A stretch of DNA of 64,000 nucleotides, from assembly GCA_913049535.1 (NCBI GenBank), contig CAJWYF010000001.1:62001-126000 (forward strand), in the 5' to 3' direction. Source of the DNA: an uncultured Synechococcus sp. GTDB taxonomy: Bacteria > Cyanobacteriota > Cyanobacteriia > PCC-6307 > Cyanobiaceae. Below the pieces are notes generated by a model, which had not been told where the DNA came from, made no database searches, and was given only the letters and a program-made list of their open reading frames with translations. This document shows, piece after piece, positions 26,128 to 34,976 of the stretch. Both the position numbers and the translations under genes were made by a program. Numbering within the stretch: position 1 is the stretch's first letter; each line of letters starts with the position of its first letter.

Positions 26128-27018
26128 TTAACGCTGGGCAAAGCTGGAGATCCAGCGAGCCAGCAGATTCATCGTCAAAATCATGACCACCAACACGAAC
26201 GATGCAGCCCAGGCCAACTGGACCTGAGCTTCATAGGGCATGATCGCGTAGTTGAAGATCATCACTGACATCGTTGCCATGGGCTCAAGCAGTCCATCCG
26301 GCCAGTACGGCGAGAAGAACGCCGTGAAGATCAACGGTGCCGTCTCGCCAGCAGAGCGCGCGATGCCGAGCACCACGCCGGTGGCGATCGGCGCGATGGC
26401 TGAGGGCACAACCACCTTGGCGGTGGTAACGAATTTGGAGGCTCCCACACCCAGAGCACCCCAGCGCAGCTCCTGGGGCACCAGCTTGAGGCCCTCGTCG
26501 GTGGTCTTGATGATGGTGGGCAGCATCAGCACCGCCAGGGCCAGACCACCGGCAACAGCGGAGAAGGTGCTGCCAAACAGGATCCGGCTGGAGACGATCA
26601 AGCCGTAGATGAACACACCAGCAATGATCGATGGCACACCAGCGAGAACGTTGGTGCCAAAGCGAATGAATTCAGAGAAGCGGTTGTTGCCGCCATATTC
26701 CGACAGGTAGATGCCACCACCAACACCAATGGGGATGGCGAACAGGCAGGAGAGGCCGGTGACGATGAAAGTACCGACAAACGCGTTGCCGATGCCTCCA
26801 CCCATGTCCTGACCGGGAACGGGGGGTAATTCAAAGAACATCGCCGGCCTGAGGAAGGCGAAGCCTTTGAACAGCACATAAGCAATCACAGCGATCAATG
26901 GAATGATCGCGATCACCGCAAAGAGACAGGCAATCGATGTCAGCAGACGATTGCCCTGGTTGCGGAGGAGCCCCGGCTTGAAGAGAAGATCCGGGTTGTT
27001 GACACTGGAGGAGGTCAT
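26128..27018 (-). CDS. pstA: Phosphate ABC transporter permease PstA
   Basis: The 296-residue protein has six predicted membrane helices and the binding-protein-dependent permease motif around [26 protein letters not shown]. It pairs with PstC to form the phosphate channel. The ORF track start is 18 codons further upstream inside pstC; the ATG at 27018 is five bases after the pstC stop and gives a normal N-terminus. Its order directly after pstC is that of the standard operon. Confidence 0.96.
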   Translation of the reverse strand: MTSSSVNNPDLLFKPGLLRNQGNRLLTSIACLFAVIAIIPLIAVIAYVLFKGFAFLRPAMFFELPPVPGQDMGGGIGNAFVGTFIVTGLSCLFAIPIGVGGGIYLSEYGGNNRFSEFIRFGTNVLAGVPSIIAGVFIYGLIVSSRILFGSTFSAVAGGLALAVLMLPTIIKTTDEGLKLVPQELRWGALGVGASKFVTTAKVVVPSAIAPIATGVVLGIARSAGETAPLIFTAFFSPYWPDGLLEPMATMSVMIFNYAIMPYEAQVQLAWAASFVLVVMILTMNLLARWISSFAQR

Positions 27019-27022
27019 GGGA

Positions 27023-27997
27023 TCAGTCGTACTTGAGGGCGAGTCGCTTGACAATCCACTGGGCCAATACATTTACAAAGAATGTGATGATCATCAGCAC
27101 AAAGGCGGCATACATCAGCGCTGACATTTGAAGATCGCCAGCCTCGCCAAACTGGTTGGCAATCAGTGATGCGATTGTGTTGCCTGGTGCAAACCAGGAG
27201 ATATTGAACGTTGTCTGGTTGCCGATGATCATGGTGACGGCCATGGTTTCACCCATGGCCCGGCCGAGCGCCAACATGATGCCGCCGATGATCCCTGAGA
27301 TTGCCGCTGGGATCATCACTTTCATGATGGCTGTCCAGCGGGTGGCGCCAACGCCGTAGGCCGCCTGGCGCAGATCGCCTGGGACCTGGTTGAGCGAATC
27401 GCGGCTGATGGCGGTGATGATCGGCAGCAGCATGACCGTCAGGATCAGCACGGCAGGCATGACACCTGGTCCTGAGGGGTTCGTGCTGAAAAACGGGATC
27501 CAGCCCAGCACGTTGTGGATGAATTGCAGGACCGGCCGAATGAACGGCTCCAGCACGAAAATCGCCCAGAGTCCAAGCACGACGGAGGGGATGGCGGCCA
27601 GGAGCTCCACCATGTTGGAGATCACGCTCCGAACCCTGGCGCCGATGAAATCCTCTGTCAGGAAAATGGCGGTTCCGACCCCAAGGGGCACGGCAAACAC
27701 CAGCGCCAACAATGACGTCAGCAACGTGCCGTAGATCGCAGTGAAGGCGCCGTAGACGTCACGAACTGGATCCCAGGTGGAACTGAAAACGAAGTTGATC
27801 CCAAAGGCTTGCATGGCCTGCCAGGCCTGGCCACCAACGACCAGAAAAATGCCAAGCAGGATGAGTGCCACCATGAGCGCCAGAATCATCACCAGATTCC
27901 GGAATCCCGTGTCAACCAGCTTGTCGCTGGGCGGACGGTGGCGAAGTTTGTAAAGGCTGTCCGTGCCGGAGGCCGCCATGGGCTGAGTCGCAGGCAT
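27023..27997 (-). CDS. pstC: Phosphate ABC transporter permease PstC
   Basis: The 324-residue membrane protein has six predicted helices. Typical PstC stretches are AIPSVVLGLWAIFVLEP, SRDSLNQVPGDLRQAAYGVGATRW (the EAA-type loop that contacts PstB), and ALGRAMGETMAVTMIIGN. It is separated from pstS by 116 bases containing a terminator, so pstCAB may come from read-through or from its own promoter. The N-terminal 25 residues are polar and cytoplasmic. Confidence 0.97.
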   Translation of the reverse strand: MPATQPMAASGTDSLYKLRHRPPSDKLVDTGFRNLVMILALMVALILLGIFLVVGGQAWQAMQAFGINFVFSSTWDPVRDVYGAFTAIYGTLLTSLLALVFAVPLGVGTAIFLTEDFIGARVRSVISNMVELLAAIPSVVLGLWAIFVLEPFIRPVLQFIHNVLGWIPFFSTNPSGPGVMPAVLILTVMLLPIITAISRDSLNQVPGDLRQAAYGVGATRWTAIMKVMIPAAISGIIGGIMLALGRAMGETMAVTMIIGNQTTFNISWFAPGNTIASLIANQFGEAGDLQMSALMYAAFVLMIITFFVNVLAQWIVKRLALKYD

Positions 27998-28045
27998 TTG
28001 GAGATTAGGTCGGTCTGCTTACGGGACCGTTAACAGCAACAGTCA

Positions 28046-28079
28046 ATAAAAAAGGGGGAGGAGATTGCTCTCCTCCCCC
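28046..28079 (-). terminator. Intrinsic terminator after pstS
   Basis: An 11-bp perfect stem (GGGGGAGGAGA 28054-28064 with its complement 28069-28079, loop TTGC) is followed on the minus strand by six T residues (28053-28048), then ATT. It lies 35 bases beyond the pstS stop and ahead of pstC, so it would lower pstCAB mRNA relative to pstS. Confidence 0.92.
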
Positions 28080-28113
28080 AGGGTTATGAGTCCTCGTTTG
28101 AGGAATCAATGAA

Positions 28114-29097
28114 TCACTGAATCTGCTGAACAGCAGCCAGGGACTTGCGGCGGATGCCGGAGGGCAGGGGCACATAGCCGAGGCTGGGGGCCTGGCTCTG
28201 AGCCTTGTTGCTCAGCATGTAGGCGAAGGTCTTCTTCAGCGCAGGGGTGTTGTCACCGTTCTCGGTGGCGTAGGCCAGAACCCAGGTCAGGGTGCTGATG
28301 GGGTAGGCGTTAGCGCCCTTGGGGTTGGTGTCGGTGCCAGCCAGGTTCTCGTCGAGGACGATGCCAGCCAGACCGGCGGAACCGTTCTTGGAGGTGGGCT
28401 TGACGAAGTTGCCATCAGCGTTCTGGATGGCAGCGGCCTTGATGGCGCCCTTCACGTAAGCCTGGTTCACATAACCCAGACCACCAGGGGTGTTCTTGAT
28501 CACGCCGGCAACGCCGCTGTTGCCCTTGCCGCCGGAACCGGTGGGCCAGTTCACAGACTTGCCAACGCCGATGTCATCCTTGAAGGCGCCGCTCCAAGCA
28601 GCGACAGCGTTGGTGAAAGCGAAGGTGGTGCCGGAACCGTCAGAGCGGTAGGCCACGGTGATGGGGCCAGCAGCGCAACCGACTTGGCTGTAATCGGTGA
28701 TCTTGCCGAGGAAGATCTCAGCAACCTGCTTCTGGGTGAGCTTGAGGTTGCAACCGGGCTTGTTGTAGCCAACGGCGATGGTGCCGCCGGTCATGGGGAT
28801 CTGGATCACGCCACGCTTGATCTTGGCGCGCTTCTTGTCGCTCAGGGGCTTGTCGGAAGCACCAAAGTCAGAGGTGCCTGCGATCATCTGGCGAACGCCA
28901 GCACCGGAACCCACGGCCTGATAGTTGACCTTGGGGCCACCGGAAGCAGCCAGTTCCTGGAACCACTTCTGGTACAGGGGAGCGGGGAAGGAAGCACCAG
29001 CGCCGTTGAGGGACTGCTGGGCCAGAGCGGGAGCGATTGCGGCAGCGCTCAGAGCAACGAGGGAGCTCAGAGCGATGGCCTTCTTGGCGACGGGCAT
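28114..29097 (-). CDS. pstS: Phosphate ABC transporter substrate-binding protein PstS
   Basis: The 327-residue periplasmic protein has a signal peptide ending near ALAQQ (residue 27). The phosphate-binding loops LNGAGASFPAPLYQKW, GASDKPLS and RSDGSGTTFAF are all present, followed by the NTPGGLGYVNQAYV segment. It delivers phosphate to PstCAB. It is the first gene of the operon, with a terminator after it. Relative to SphX at 24097 it is the classical high-affinity form. I looked for Pho-box repeats upstream and saw only one fair half-site (CTTAACAA on the minus strand near 29140). Confidence 0.97.
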   Translation of the reverse strand: MPVAKKAIALSSLVALSAAAIAPALAQQSLNGAGASFPAPLYQKWFQELAASGGPKVNYQAVGSGAGVRQMIAGTSDFGASDKPLSDKKRAKIKRGVIQIPMTGGTIAVGYNKPGCNLKLTQKQVAEIFLGKITDYSQVGCAAGPITVAYRSDGSGTTFAFTNAVAAWSGAFKDDIGVGKSVNWPTGSGGKGNSGVAGVIKNTPGGLGYVNQAYVKGAIKAAAIQNADGNFVKPTSKNGSAGLAGIVLDENLAGTDTNPKGANAYPISTLTWVLAYATENGDNTPALKKTFAYMLSNKAQSQAPSLGYVPLPSGIRRKSLAAVQQIQ

Positions 29098-29403
29098 GGG
29101 AGCCAGACGAGACGTCAGATCCTTGATACGGCTGAGTTGTTAAGAACTCATTGTCTCGTCCGTATCGATTCCTACGGAAACCCCCAAAAACAACGGATCC
29201 ATGTGCAAGAAGTCTTCTGGCCTCGGCGGCACAGGGGGCGGAGGACCGATGTCACCCTGACGCGAAGGGGCTGATTCCTTCATCGAAACCGCAGCAGCGA
29301 GAGCGGTTTGTTGGAGCGACTCGGGCCGGGGAACATCGCCGAGATGGCCAGCCTTGGAACTCTGCGGCCAGGACCGGTAGCGTGAGCGGAATTGCTTGCG
29401 GTC
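29098..29403. other. 306-bp divergent region between pstS and dnaK1
   Basis: The stretch holds the promoters of pstS (minus) and dnaK1 (plus) and the possible 47-residue ORF. I see no CIRCE element (TTAGCACTC repeat) ahead of dnaK1 and no complete set of Pho-box repeats ahead of pstS. The sequence closest to pstS (29120-29165) is more AT-rich than the rest. Confidence 0.6.
29140..29283 (-). CDS. Possible 47-residue Pro-rich protein upstream of pstS
   Basis: The ATG at 29283 opens a 47-residue frame that lies wholly in the gap between dnaK1 and pstS. It has a Pro-rich part (GPPPPVPPRPEDF) and a moderately hydrophobic end (MDPLFLGVSVGID). The ORF track hides it at the end of a 596-residue frame antisense to dnaK. 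It is on the pstS strand, 42 bases upstream of that gene. I do not recognise a family. It may be a real small protein, or an accident of the long antisense frame. Confidence 0.3.
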   Translation of the reverse strand: MKESAPSRQGDIGPPPPVPPRPEDFLHMDPLFLGVSVGIDTDETMSS

Positions 29404-31365
29404 ATGGGTCGGATCGTCGGCATCGATCTGGGCACCACCAATTCCGTGCTGGCGGTCCTCGAGGGCGGCCGCCCTGTTGTGGTGGCCAATGCCGAAGGGC
29501 TGCGCACCTCCCCTTCGGTGGTGGGTTTCAGCCGAGAGAAGGAGCTCTTGGTGGGTCAGGCGGCCAGGCGGCAGCTGGTGCTGAACCCTCGCAACACCTT
29601 CTCCAATCTCAAACGTCTGATCGGTCGACTCTGGAGTGAGCTGGATGAGGCCAGCCAGGGCGTGGCCTACACAATCCGTGCCAACGATCAGGGCCAGGTC
29701 CGGGTGGTTTGCCCTGTGACCGAGCGCGAATACGCCCCGGAAGAGTTGGTGGGCTGCTTGCTGCGCAAACTCGTGGATGACGCCGCCAGTTATCTGGGAG
29801 AAGAGGTGGAAGCGGCGGTCATCACCGTGCCGGCCTATTTCGATGATGCCCAGCGCCAGGCAACACGTGATGCAGGCCGTCTGGCGGGTCTGACCGTCGA
29901 GCGCATTCTCAATGAGCCCACAGCCGCTGCCCTGGCCTACGGCTTTGACCGCAGCCGTTCTCAGACCGTTCTGGTGTTTGATTTGGGGGGAGGCACCTTT
30001 GATGTGTCGATCCTGCGGATCGCCAACGGTGTTTTTGATGTCAAAGCCACCAGCGGTGATACCCAGCTGGGCGGCAACGATTTCGATCAGCGCATCGTTG
30101 ATTGGCTGGCCGAGGGCTTCCAGCAATCCCATGACGTGGATCTGCGCCGTGACAGGCAGGCGTTGCAGCGCTTGCTTGAGGCGGCTGAAAAAGCCAAGCA
30201 AGAGCTCTCGGGAACCCTGAAAAGCACTATTTCTCTTCCTTTTATCGCCACAGGCAGTGAGGGGCCGCTGCATCTGGAGACAAGCCTTGATCGCCGCACC
30301 TTTGAGTCCCTCTGCCCCGATCTGTTGGATCGCTTGCTGAGGCCGGTTCAGGCGGCCTTGCGCGATGCCCGCCTCACCCCCGATGACATTGATGAGGTGG
30401 TGTTGGTCGGTGGTTCCAGTCGCATGCCGATGGTGCAGCAGCTCGTGCGCACCCTTGTTCCCAAAGAGCCCAGCCAAAACGTCAATCCCGACGAAGTGGT
30501 TGCCATTGGCGCTGCGGTTCAGGCCGGCATCCTCACCGGAGAGCTGCGCGATCTGATGCTCAATGACGTCACTCCTCTCTCGGTGGGTCTGGAGACCATC
30601 GGCGGGCTGATGAAGCCGATCATCCCCCGCAACACACCCATTCCTGTGCGCCGCTCTGATGTGTTCAGCACCTCTGAACCCAACCAGTCCTCGGTGGAAA
30701 TCCATGTGCTGCAAGGGGAGCGGCCGATGGGTGAGGACAACAAATCGCTCGGTCGTTTTCGGCTTGCTGGCATTCCTCCTGCCCCGCGCGGTGTGCCCCA
30801 GGTGCAGGTCTCGTTTGACGTTGATGCCAATGGGATACTTCAGGTCTCGGCCACCGATCGCACCACCGGGCGTCGTCAGAGCGTCACGGTGCAGGGCAGC
30901 TCCAACCTCAGCCAGCAGGAAATTGATCAACTGATTGCCGAGGCGGCCAGTCAGTCCCTTGAAGATCGGCGCCGCCGCAGTGCTGTTGATCGGCGCAACC
31001 GGGCTGAGACGTTGATTGCCCAGGCCGAGCGGCGGCTGCGTGATGCTGCGCTCGAACTTGGTCCCTACGGGGCTGAACGTCAGCAGCGGGCTGTGGAGCT
31101 GGCCCTGCGTGATCTACGTGACGGGCTTGAGCAGGGTGATGAGCGCGAGATGGACCTGCTCGTCAGTCAGCTTGAGGAGGCCCTCTATGGCCTCAACCGG
31201 CGCCTATCAGCCGAGCGCCGCGAAGCCGATGGTGGGGCCGGTCCGCTGCAGGGGCTGCGCAGCACCTTGGGGTCGCTCAAGGATGAGCTGTTCGCTGAAG
31301 ACGACTGGGATGACTGGGATGGCCCTCCCGGTCGCCGCGGTGATGACCCCTGGGGGCGCTATTGA
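29404..31365 (+). CDS. dnaK: Hsp70 chaperone, DnaK1 type
   Basis: The 653-residue ATP-driven chaperone starts MGRIVGIDLGTTNSVLAVLEGG. Other blocks are ILNEPTAAALAYGFD, VFDLGGGTFDVSILRIANG, and VVLVGGSSRMPMVQQLV. The C-terminal lid after residue 520 is Arg/Glu-rich and ends in an acidic DDWDDWDGPPGRRG tail rather than the EEVDK/KDE-rich end of the essential DnaK2, which fits the cyanobacterial DnaK1 group. The ATG at 29404 is chosen over the upstream start at 29392. dnaJ follows eight bases after the stop, so the two are one unit. Confidence 0.95.
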   Translation: MGRIVGIDLGTTNSVLAVLEGGRPVVVANAEGLRTSPSVVGFSREKELLVGQAARRQLVLNPRNTFSNLKRLIGRLWSELDEASQGVAYTIRANDQGQVRVVCPVTEREYAPEELVGCLLRKLVDDAASYLGEEVEAAVITVPAYFDDAQRQATRDAGRLAGLTVERILNEPTAAALAYGFDRSRSQTVLVFDLGGGTFDVSILRIANGVFDVKATSGDTQLGGNDFDQRIVDWLAEGFQQSHDVDLRRDRQALQRLLEAAEKAKQELSGTLKSTISLPFIATGSEGPLHLETSLDRRTFESLCPDLLDRLLRPVQAALRDARLTPDDIDEVVLVGGSSRMPMVQQLVRTLVPKEPSQNVNPDEVVAIGAAVQAGILTGELRDLMLNDVTPLSVGLETIGGLMKPIIPRNTPIPVRRSDVFSTSEPNQSSVEIHVLQGERPMGEDNKSLGRFRLAGIPPAPRGVPQVQVSFDVDANGILQVSATDRTTGRRQSVTVQGSSNLSQQEIDQLIAEAASQSLEDRRRRSAVDRRNRAETLIAQAERRLRDAALELGPYGAERQQRAVELALRDLRDGLEQGDEREMDLLVSQLEEALYGLNRRLSAERREADGGAGPLQGLRSTLGSLKDELFAEDDWDDWDGPPGRRGDDPWGRY

Positions 31366-31373
31366 CCGCCGCA

Positions 31374-32234
31374 ATGGATCCCTCTGCGAGTGTCGATCAC
31401 TGGGAGGTGCTTGGCCTGGAGCCTGGCGCGGATCCCGATCGACTCAAACAGGCCTTCCGCCGTCAGGCGCGCCGTTGGCATCCGGATCTCAACGGCAACG
31501 ACCCGTTGGCGGAGGAGCGCTTCAAGCGCATCAATGAGGCCTATGAAGTCCTCAGTGATCCGCGGCGCCGAGAGGCTTGGGAAGCCGGCGCTGGTGAGGA
31601 CCTGGCCCATGACCCGTTCGGCGGGGGGTTCCCGAATTTTCACGATTATCTCGATCACCTCTTTGGCCGTCGTCAGAGCGCACGCCCCCAGGCACCTCCA
31701 GAGCGCAGGCCGGTGGCCTCCCCACCGCCTCCTCCGCCGGTGCAGGCCCAGGATGATCTCGAGACCACAGTGGAACTGACCCCAGAGCAGGCGCTTGAGG
31801 GGACATTGGTGGAAGTGGAGCTCGCAGAAGGCCTCACCGTTGAAGTGCAGACCCCCATCGAGGCTGGTGATGGCTGGCGCCTACGCCTGGCAGGTGTTGC
31901 CCGTGGCGGGCGAGACCATTTCCTCCAGCTTCATGTGCGCACGCAGGAGGGTCTGCGGATTGATGGGCTGCGGGTTCTTTACCGCCTCGATCTACCGGCC
32001 CCCGAGGGCGCGCTTGGCGGTGCTGCGGTGGTGCCGACCCTGGATGGACCGGTTCGCCTGCGGATTCCTCCAGGCACCTCAAGTGGACGGCTGTTGCGCC
32101 TGCGCGGCAAGGGGCTTGAGCGCGGTGGCCGGCGCGGAGATCAGATTGTTGAGGTACGCCTCGTTGTCCCGGATGCGCTGGACGAGGCCGAGGCTGCCCT
32201 CTACACCCGACTGCGGGATTTGCTGAGAGACTGA
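31374..32234 (+). CDS. DnaJ-type co-chaperone
   Basis: The 286-residue protein has an N-terminal J domain with the essential HPD (RRWHPDLNG), a Gly/Phe-poor linker that is Pro-rich (VASPPPPPPVQAQ), and a C-terminal client-binding domain (PEQALEGTLVEVELAEG, RLRIPPGTSSGRLLRLRGKGL). There is no Cys-rich zinc domain, so it is a type II DnaJ (CbpA-like). It should stimulate the DnaK1 encoded just upstream. A TTG at 31362 overlapping the dnaK stop is an alternative start. Confidence 0.93.
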   Translation: MDPSASVDHWEVLGLEPGADPDRLKQAFRRQARRWHPDLNGNDPLAEERFKRINEAYEVLSDPRRREAWEAGAGEDLAHDPFGGGFPNFHDYLDHLFGRRQSARPQAPPERRPVASPPPPPPVQAQDDLETTVELTPEQALEGTLVEVELAEGLTVEVQTPIEAGDGWRLRLAGVARGGRDHFLQLHVRTQEGLRIDGLRVLYRLDLPAPEGALGGAAVVPTLDGPVRLRIPPGTSSGRLLRLRGKGLERGGRRGDQIVEVRLVVPDALDEAEAALYTRLRDLLRD

Positions 32235-32246
32235 TTCTCAGCGTCA

Positions 32247-32666
32247 GTGCGTCTCTTGAGCGATCGCGTTCACGTCCTCCTTTTTGATGCCGGCAGCGAT
32301 GTTGAAGGCATTCATTCCCTGGAACTCAACGGCCACACCGTGGTGCTGTTGTTTGACGATGAGGACGACGCCCTCCGTTACGCCGGTCTGCTGGAAGCAC
32401 AGGACTTTCCACCAGCCACCGTCGAAGCGATTCCCCGCAGCGAGATCGAGACCTTCTGCACCCAGGCCGGCTATGAAGCCCGCTCTGTTCCCAAGGGTTT
32501 CATGCCAGCCAGTGCAGAGGAGCGGCTGATGCTCGCGCCGCCGGAGCAGAACCTCGACACTTCCGGCTGGCGCGAGGAGCTCACCCCACCCCTTGAAGCT
32601 GCAGCGGATGCAGCAGAGGCCGATGATCTCGAGGCCTTCCGCCGCTCGCTGGAGGGTCTGCTGTGA
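32247..32666 (+). CDS. DUF3110 protein
   Basis: The 139-residue soluble protein has the DUF3110 block HVLLFDAGSDVEGIHSLELNG, followed by LLFDDEDDALRYAGLLEAQDFPPATVEAI. The family is restricted to cyanobacteria and plastid-containing eukaryotes and has no assigned role. The start is a GTG. It sits 12 bases after dnaJ and overlaps murQ by four bases (GTGA), so dnaK1, dnaJ, DUF3110 and murQ are likely one transcript. The family name is from recall. Confidence 0.87.
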   Translation: MRLLSDRVHVLLFDAGSDVEGIHSLELNGHTVVLLFDDEDDALRYAGLLEAQDFPPATVEAIPRSEIETFCTQAGYEARSVPKGFMPASAEERLMLAPPEQNLDTSGWREELTPPLEAAADAAEADDLEAFRRSLEGLL

Positions 32667-33595
32667 GTCCCGATCTCGATCGCGGTCACTTGCTGACCGA
32701 GCAGGCGAACCCCGCCAGTCGCGAGTTGGATCTGCTCTCCACGGCCGATCTGGTCCAGCTGTTCTGCGAGGAGGACCGTCGCCCTCAGCAGGCGGTGGCA
32801 GCGGCGGCGCCTGCCTTGGCGCAAGCGGTGGATGCCATCGCCTCTCGACTTCAGGCCGGTGGCCGGTTGTTTTACGTCGGTGCCGGCACCTCAGGACGGC
32901 TCGGGGTCCTGGATGCGGCTGAATGTCCCCCCACCTTCTGCAGCGATCCTCAGCTGGTTCAGGGTGTTCTCGCCGGGGGTGCTCCGGCCCTGTTGCGCAG
33001 CTCAGAAGGGCTGGAGGACTCCTTTAGTGGAGGCCGCGATGACCTGATCAACCGCGACTTCAGCGGCGCTGATGCCCTGGTGGGGATTGCCGCTGGCGGC
33101 ACCACCCCCTATGTCCATGGCGCTTTGAGCCATGCGCTGGAGATTGGCGCCGAGGCGATCGCCATGGCATGCGTGCCTGCTGATCAGGCCCCGATGCCCT
33201 GCCGTATCGATATCCGTTTGCTCACCGGCCCGGAGTTGCTGACCGGATCCACCCGACTCAAAGCGGGCACCGCCACCAAGATGGCCCTCAACATCCTCAG
33301 CACCGGTGTGATGGTGCGCCTTGGCAAGGTCTTTGGCAATCGCATGGTGGATGTCTCGGTCTCCAATGCCAAGTTGGAGGATCGAGCCCTGCGCATCCTG
33401 CGCGATCTGGCCGGTGTGCCTCGAGAGGAGGGTGCCTCGCTGCTGGCTTCCAGCCACGGCTCGGTCAAGTTGGCGTTGCTGATGGCCGCCGCTGCTCTAC
33501 CGGTTGATGGCGCTCAGCAGCACCTGGAGCAGGCCGGCGGCAATTTGCGCCTGGCGTTGCAGCGCAGTGGGGCTCAGCTGCAGGGTCCCCAGTAG
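32663..33595 (+). CDS. murQ: N-acetylmuramic acid 6-phosphate etherase MurQ
   Basis: The 310-residue SIS-domain enzyme splits the lactyl ether of MurNAc 6-phosphate during peptidoglycan recycling. Motifs are FYVGAGTSGRLGVLDAAECPPTF, IAAGGTTPYVHGAL and RLKAGTATKMALNILSTGVMVRLGKVFGNRMVDV. The start is GTG, overlapping the DUF3110 stop. Its 3' end overlaps the phosphorylase gene by 22 bases on the opposite strand. Enzymes that would feed it (AnmK or a MurNAc phosphotransferase) are not in the window. Confidence 0.96.
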   Translation: MSPDLDRGHLLTEQANPASRELDLLSTADLVQLFCEEDRRPQQAVAAAAPALAQAVDAIASRLQAGGRLFYVGAGTSGRLGVLDAAECPPTFCSDPQLVQGVLAGGAPALLRSSEGLEDSFSGGRDDLINRDFSGADALVGIAAGGTTPYVHGALSHALEIGAEAIAMACVPADQAPMPCRIDIRLLTGPELLTGSTRLKAGTATKMALNILSTGVMVRLGKVFGNRMVDVSVSNAKLEDRALRILRDLAGVPREEGASLLASSHGSVKLALLMAAAALPVDGAQQHLEQAGGNLRLALQRSGAQLQGPQ

Positions 33596-34488
33596 GGGCG
33601 GGTGAAGAGATCCAGGCGACGTCGGGTTTCTGTCGGCACCTGATCGGCGGGTGTCATCAAGCTGTTGCAGAGCGCCGTGTGAGCGCTGCTGGCCGGCCGC
33701 TCTCGCTGAATGGCAGCCGCCGCCTTGCAGACCACCTGTTGAGCGGTTTCGGCGTTGGCACGCAGGTTGCCGATCACCATCTCCACGGTGACAGCGTCGT
33801 GGTCTGGATGCCAGCAGTCGTAGTCAGTGACCATCGCCAGGGTGCTGTAGGCGATCTCCGCCTCCCGGGCCAGGCGGGCTTCGGTGTGATTGGTCATGCC
33901 GATCACATCACAGCCCCAGCTGCGATAGAGCTCTGATTCAGCGCGGGTGGAGAAGGCCGGCCCCTGCATGCAGAGGTAGGTGCCGCCGCGGTGCAGCTGA
34001 CGATCGGCGGGCAGGACCGCTTGCACGGCATCACCCAGAAGCCTTGAGAGATCAGGGCAGAACGGCTCGCCAAAGGCAATGTGTGCCACCGCCCCTTGGC
34101 CAAAGAAGCTGGCGTCTCGGCCCTGGGTGCGATCGATGAACTGATCGGGGATGACAAGGTCCAAGGGCCGCAGCTCCTGGCGCAGCGATCCCACGGCTGA
34201 GCAGGAGAGGATCCAACGCACCCCCAGGCTTCGCATCGCCCAGATGTTGGCTCGGTAGGGGACTTCCGAGGGCAGATAGCGGTGGTGACGTCCATGACGC
34301 GCCAGGAAGACCACCGTGGCTTCGCCGATGCGGCCCCGCACGAGCGCATCGGACGGCGTGCCGTAGGGGGTCTCGAGCACCAGCTCTTCCACGTCGCTGA
34401 GCCCGTCCATGGCATACAGGCCACTGCCTCCCAGGACGCCGATCACGGCGGTGGGGAGATCCGCCACGGGAGGGGTCGCAGTCGACAT
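33574..34488 (-). CDS. mtnP: Methylthioadenosine phosphorylase family protein
   Basis: The 304-residue protein matches the MTA/purine nucleoside phosphorylase family: [16 protein letters not shown] at the N-terminus, [23 protein letters not shown] for phosphate binding, and [32 protein letters not shown] near the C-terminus. MTA phosphorylase recycles methylthioadenosine to adenine and a ribose phosphate for methionine salvage. The ORF track extends 48 codons upstream into the divergent cyclophilin gene; the ATG at 34488 is used. The NHTEA segment (in place of MTxxPE) means that inosine or S-methyl-5'-thioinosine could also be the substrate. Confidence 0.88.
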   Translation of the reverse strand: MSTATPPVADLPTAVIGVLGGSGLYAMDGLSDVEELVLETPYGTPSDALVRGRIGEATVVFLARHGRHHRYLPSEVPYRANIWAMRSLGVRWILSCSAVGSLRQELRPLDLVIPDQFIDRTQGRDASFFGQGAVAHIAFGEPFCPDLSRLLGDAVQAVLPADRQLHRGGTYLCMQGPAFSTRAESELYRSWGCDVIGMTNHTEARLAREAEIAYSTLAMVTDYDCWHPDHDAVTVEMVIGNLRANAETAQQVVCKAAAAIQRERPASSAHTALCNSLMTPADQVPTETRRRLDLFTRPYWGPCS

Positions 34489-34531
34489 CGTGCTGTGCGA
34501 GGGTTCGGGGACCACTTTGCTCCCCGCACTG

Positions 34532-34972
34532 ATGACCAAGGCTGTGATGGACACCGATGCCGGCCAGATCACACTCGAGCTGTTCGATACCGATGCCCCC
34601 AACACCGTGGCCAACTTTGTGAAGCTGGTCAAAGACGGCTTCTATGACGGCCTGTCCTTCCACCGCGTCATCCCCGGCTTCATGGCCCAGGGCGGCTGTC
34701 CCAACAGCCGGGACGGTGCCAAGGGCATGGCCGGAACGGGAGGTCCTGGTTACATGATCGATTGCGAAATCAATAACCAGAAGCACCAGGCCGGCACCCT
34801 CTCGATGGCCCACGCCGGTCGCAATACCGGTGGCTCTCAGTTCTTCATCTGCCATGAGGCCCAGCCCCACCTCGATGGGGTGCACACGGTGTTTGGCCAT
34901 ACCGGCGACCTCGATGCCGTGCTGGCTCTGCGTCAGGGCAGCAAGATCAAGTCCGTCACCATCACCGACTGA
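34532..34972 (+). CDS. Peptidyl-prolyl cis-trans isomerase, cyclophilin type
   Basis: The 146-residue single-domain cyclophilin has the active-site segments [19 protein letters not shown] and [25 protein letters not shown], with the key Arg (HR), Phe and His in place. No leader is seen, so it is cytoplasmic. The ORF track start is 41 codons too far upstream; the ATG at 34532 gives [18 protein letters not shown], the normal start. It is divergent from mtnP and converges on ribBA with four bases between stops. Confidence 0.95.
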   Translation: MTKAVMDTDAGQITLELFDTDAPNTVANFVKLVKDGFYDGLSFHRVIPGFMAQGGCPNSRDGAKGMAGTGGPGYMIDCEINNQKHQAGTLSMAHAGRNTGGSQFFICHEAQPHLDGVHTVFGHTGDLDAVLALRQGSKIKSVTITD

Positions 34973-34976
34973 GCCA

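Noticed and set aside
29098-29170. Pho box upstream of pstS
   Set aside because: Only one fair half-site (CTTAACAA) is present; the expected set of spaced repeats is not seen.
29284-30930. Upstream part of a 596-codon minus-strand ORF antisense to dnaK1
   Set aside because: It runs against a certain dnaK gene, is rich in His, Gln and Arg with no domain, and results from codon bias in GC-rich coding sequence.
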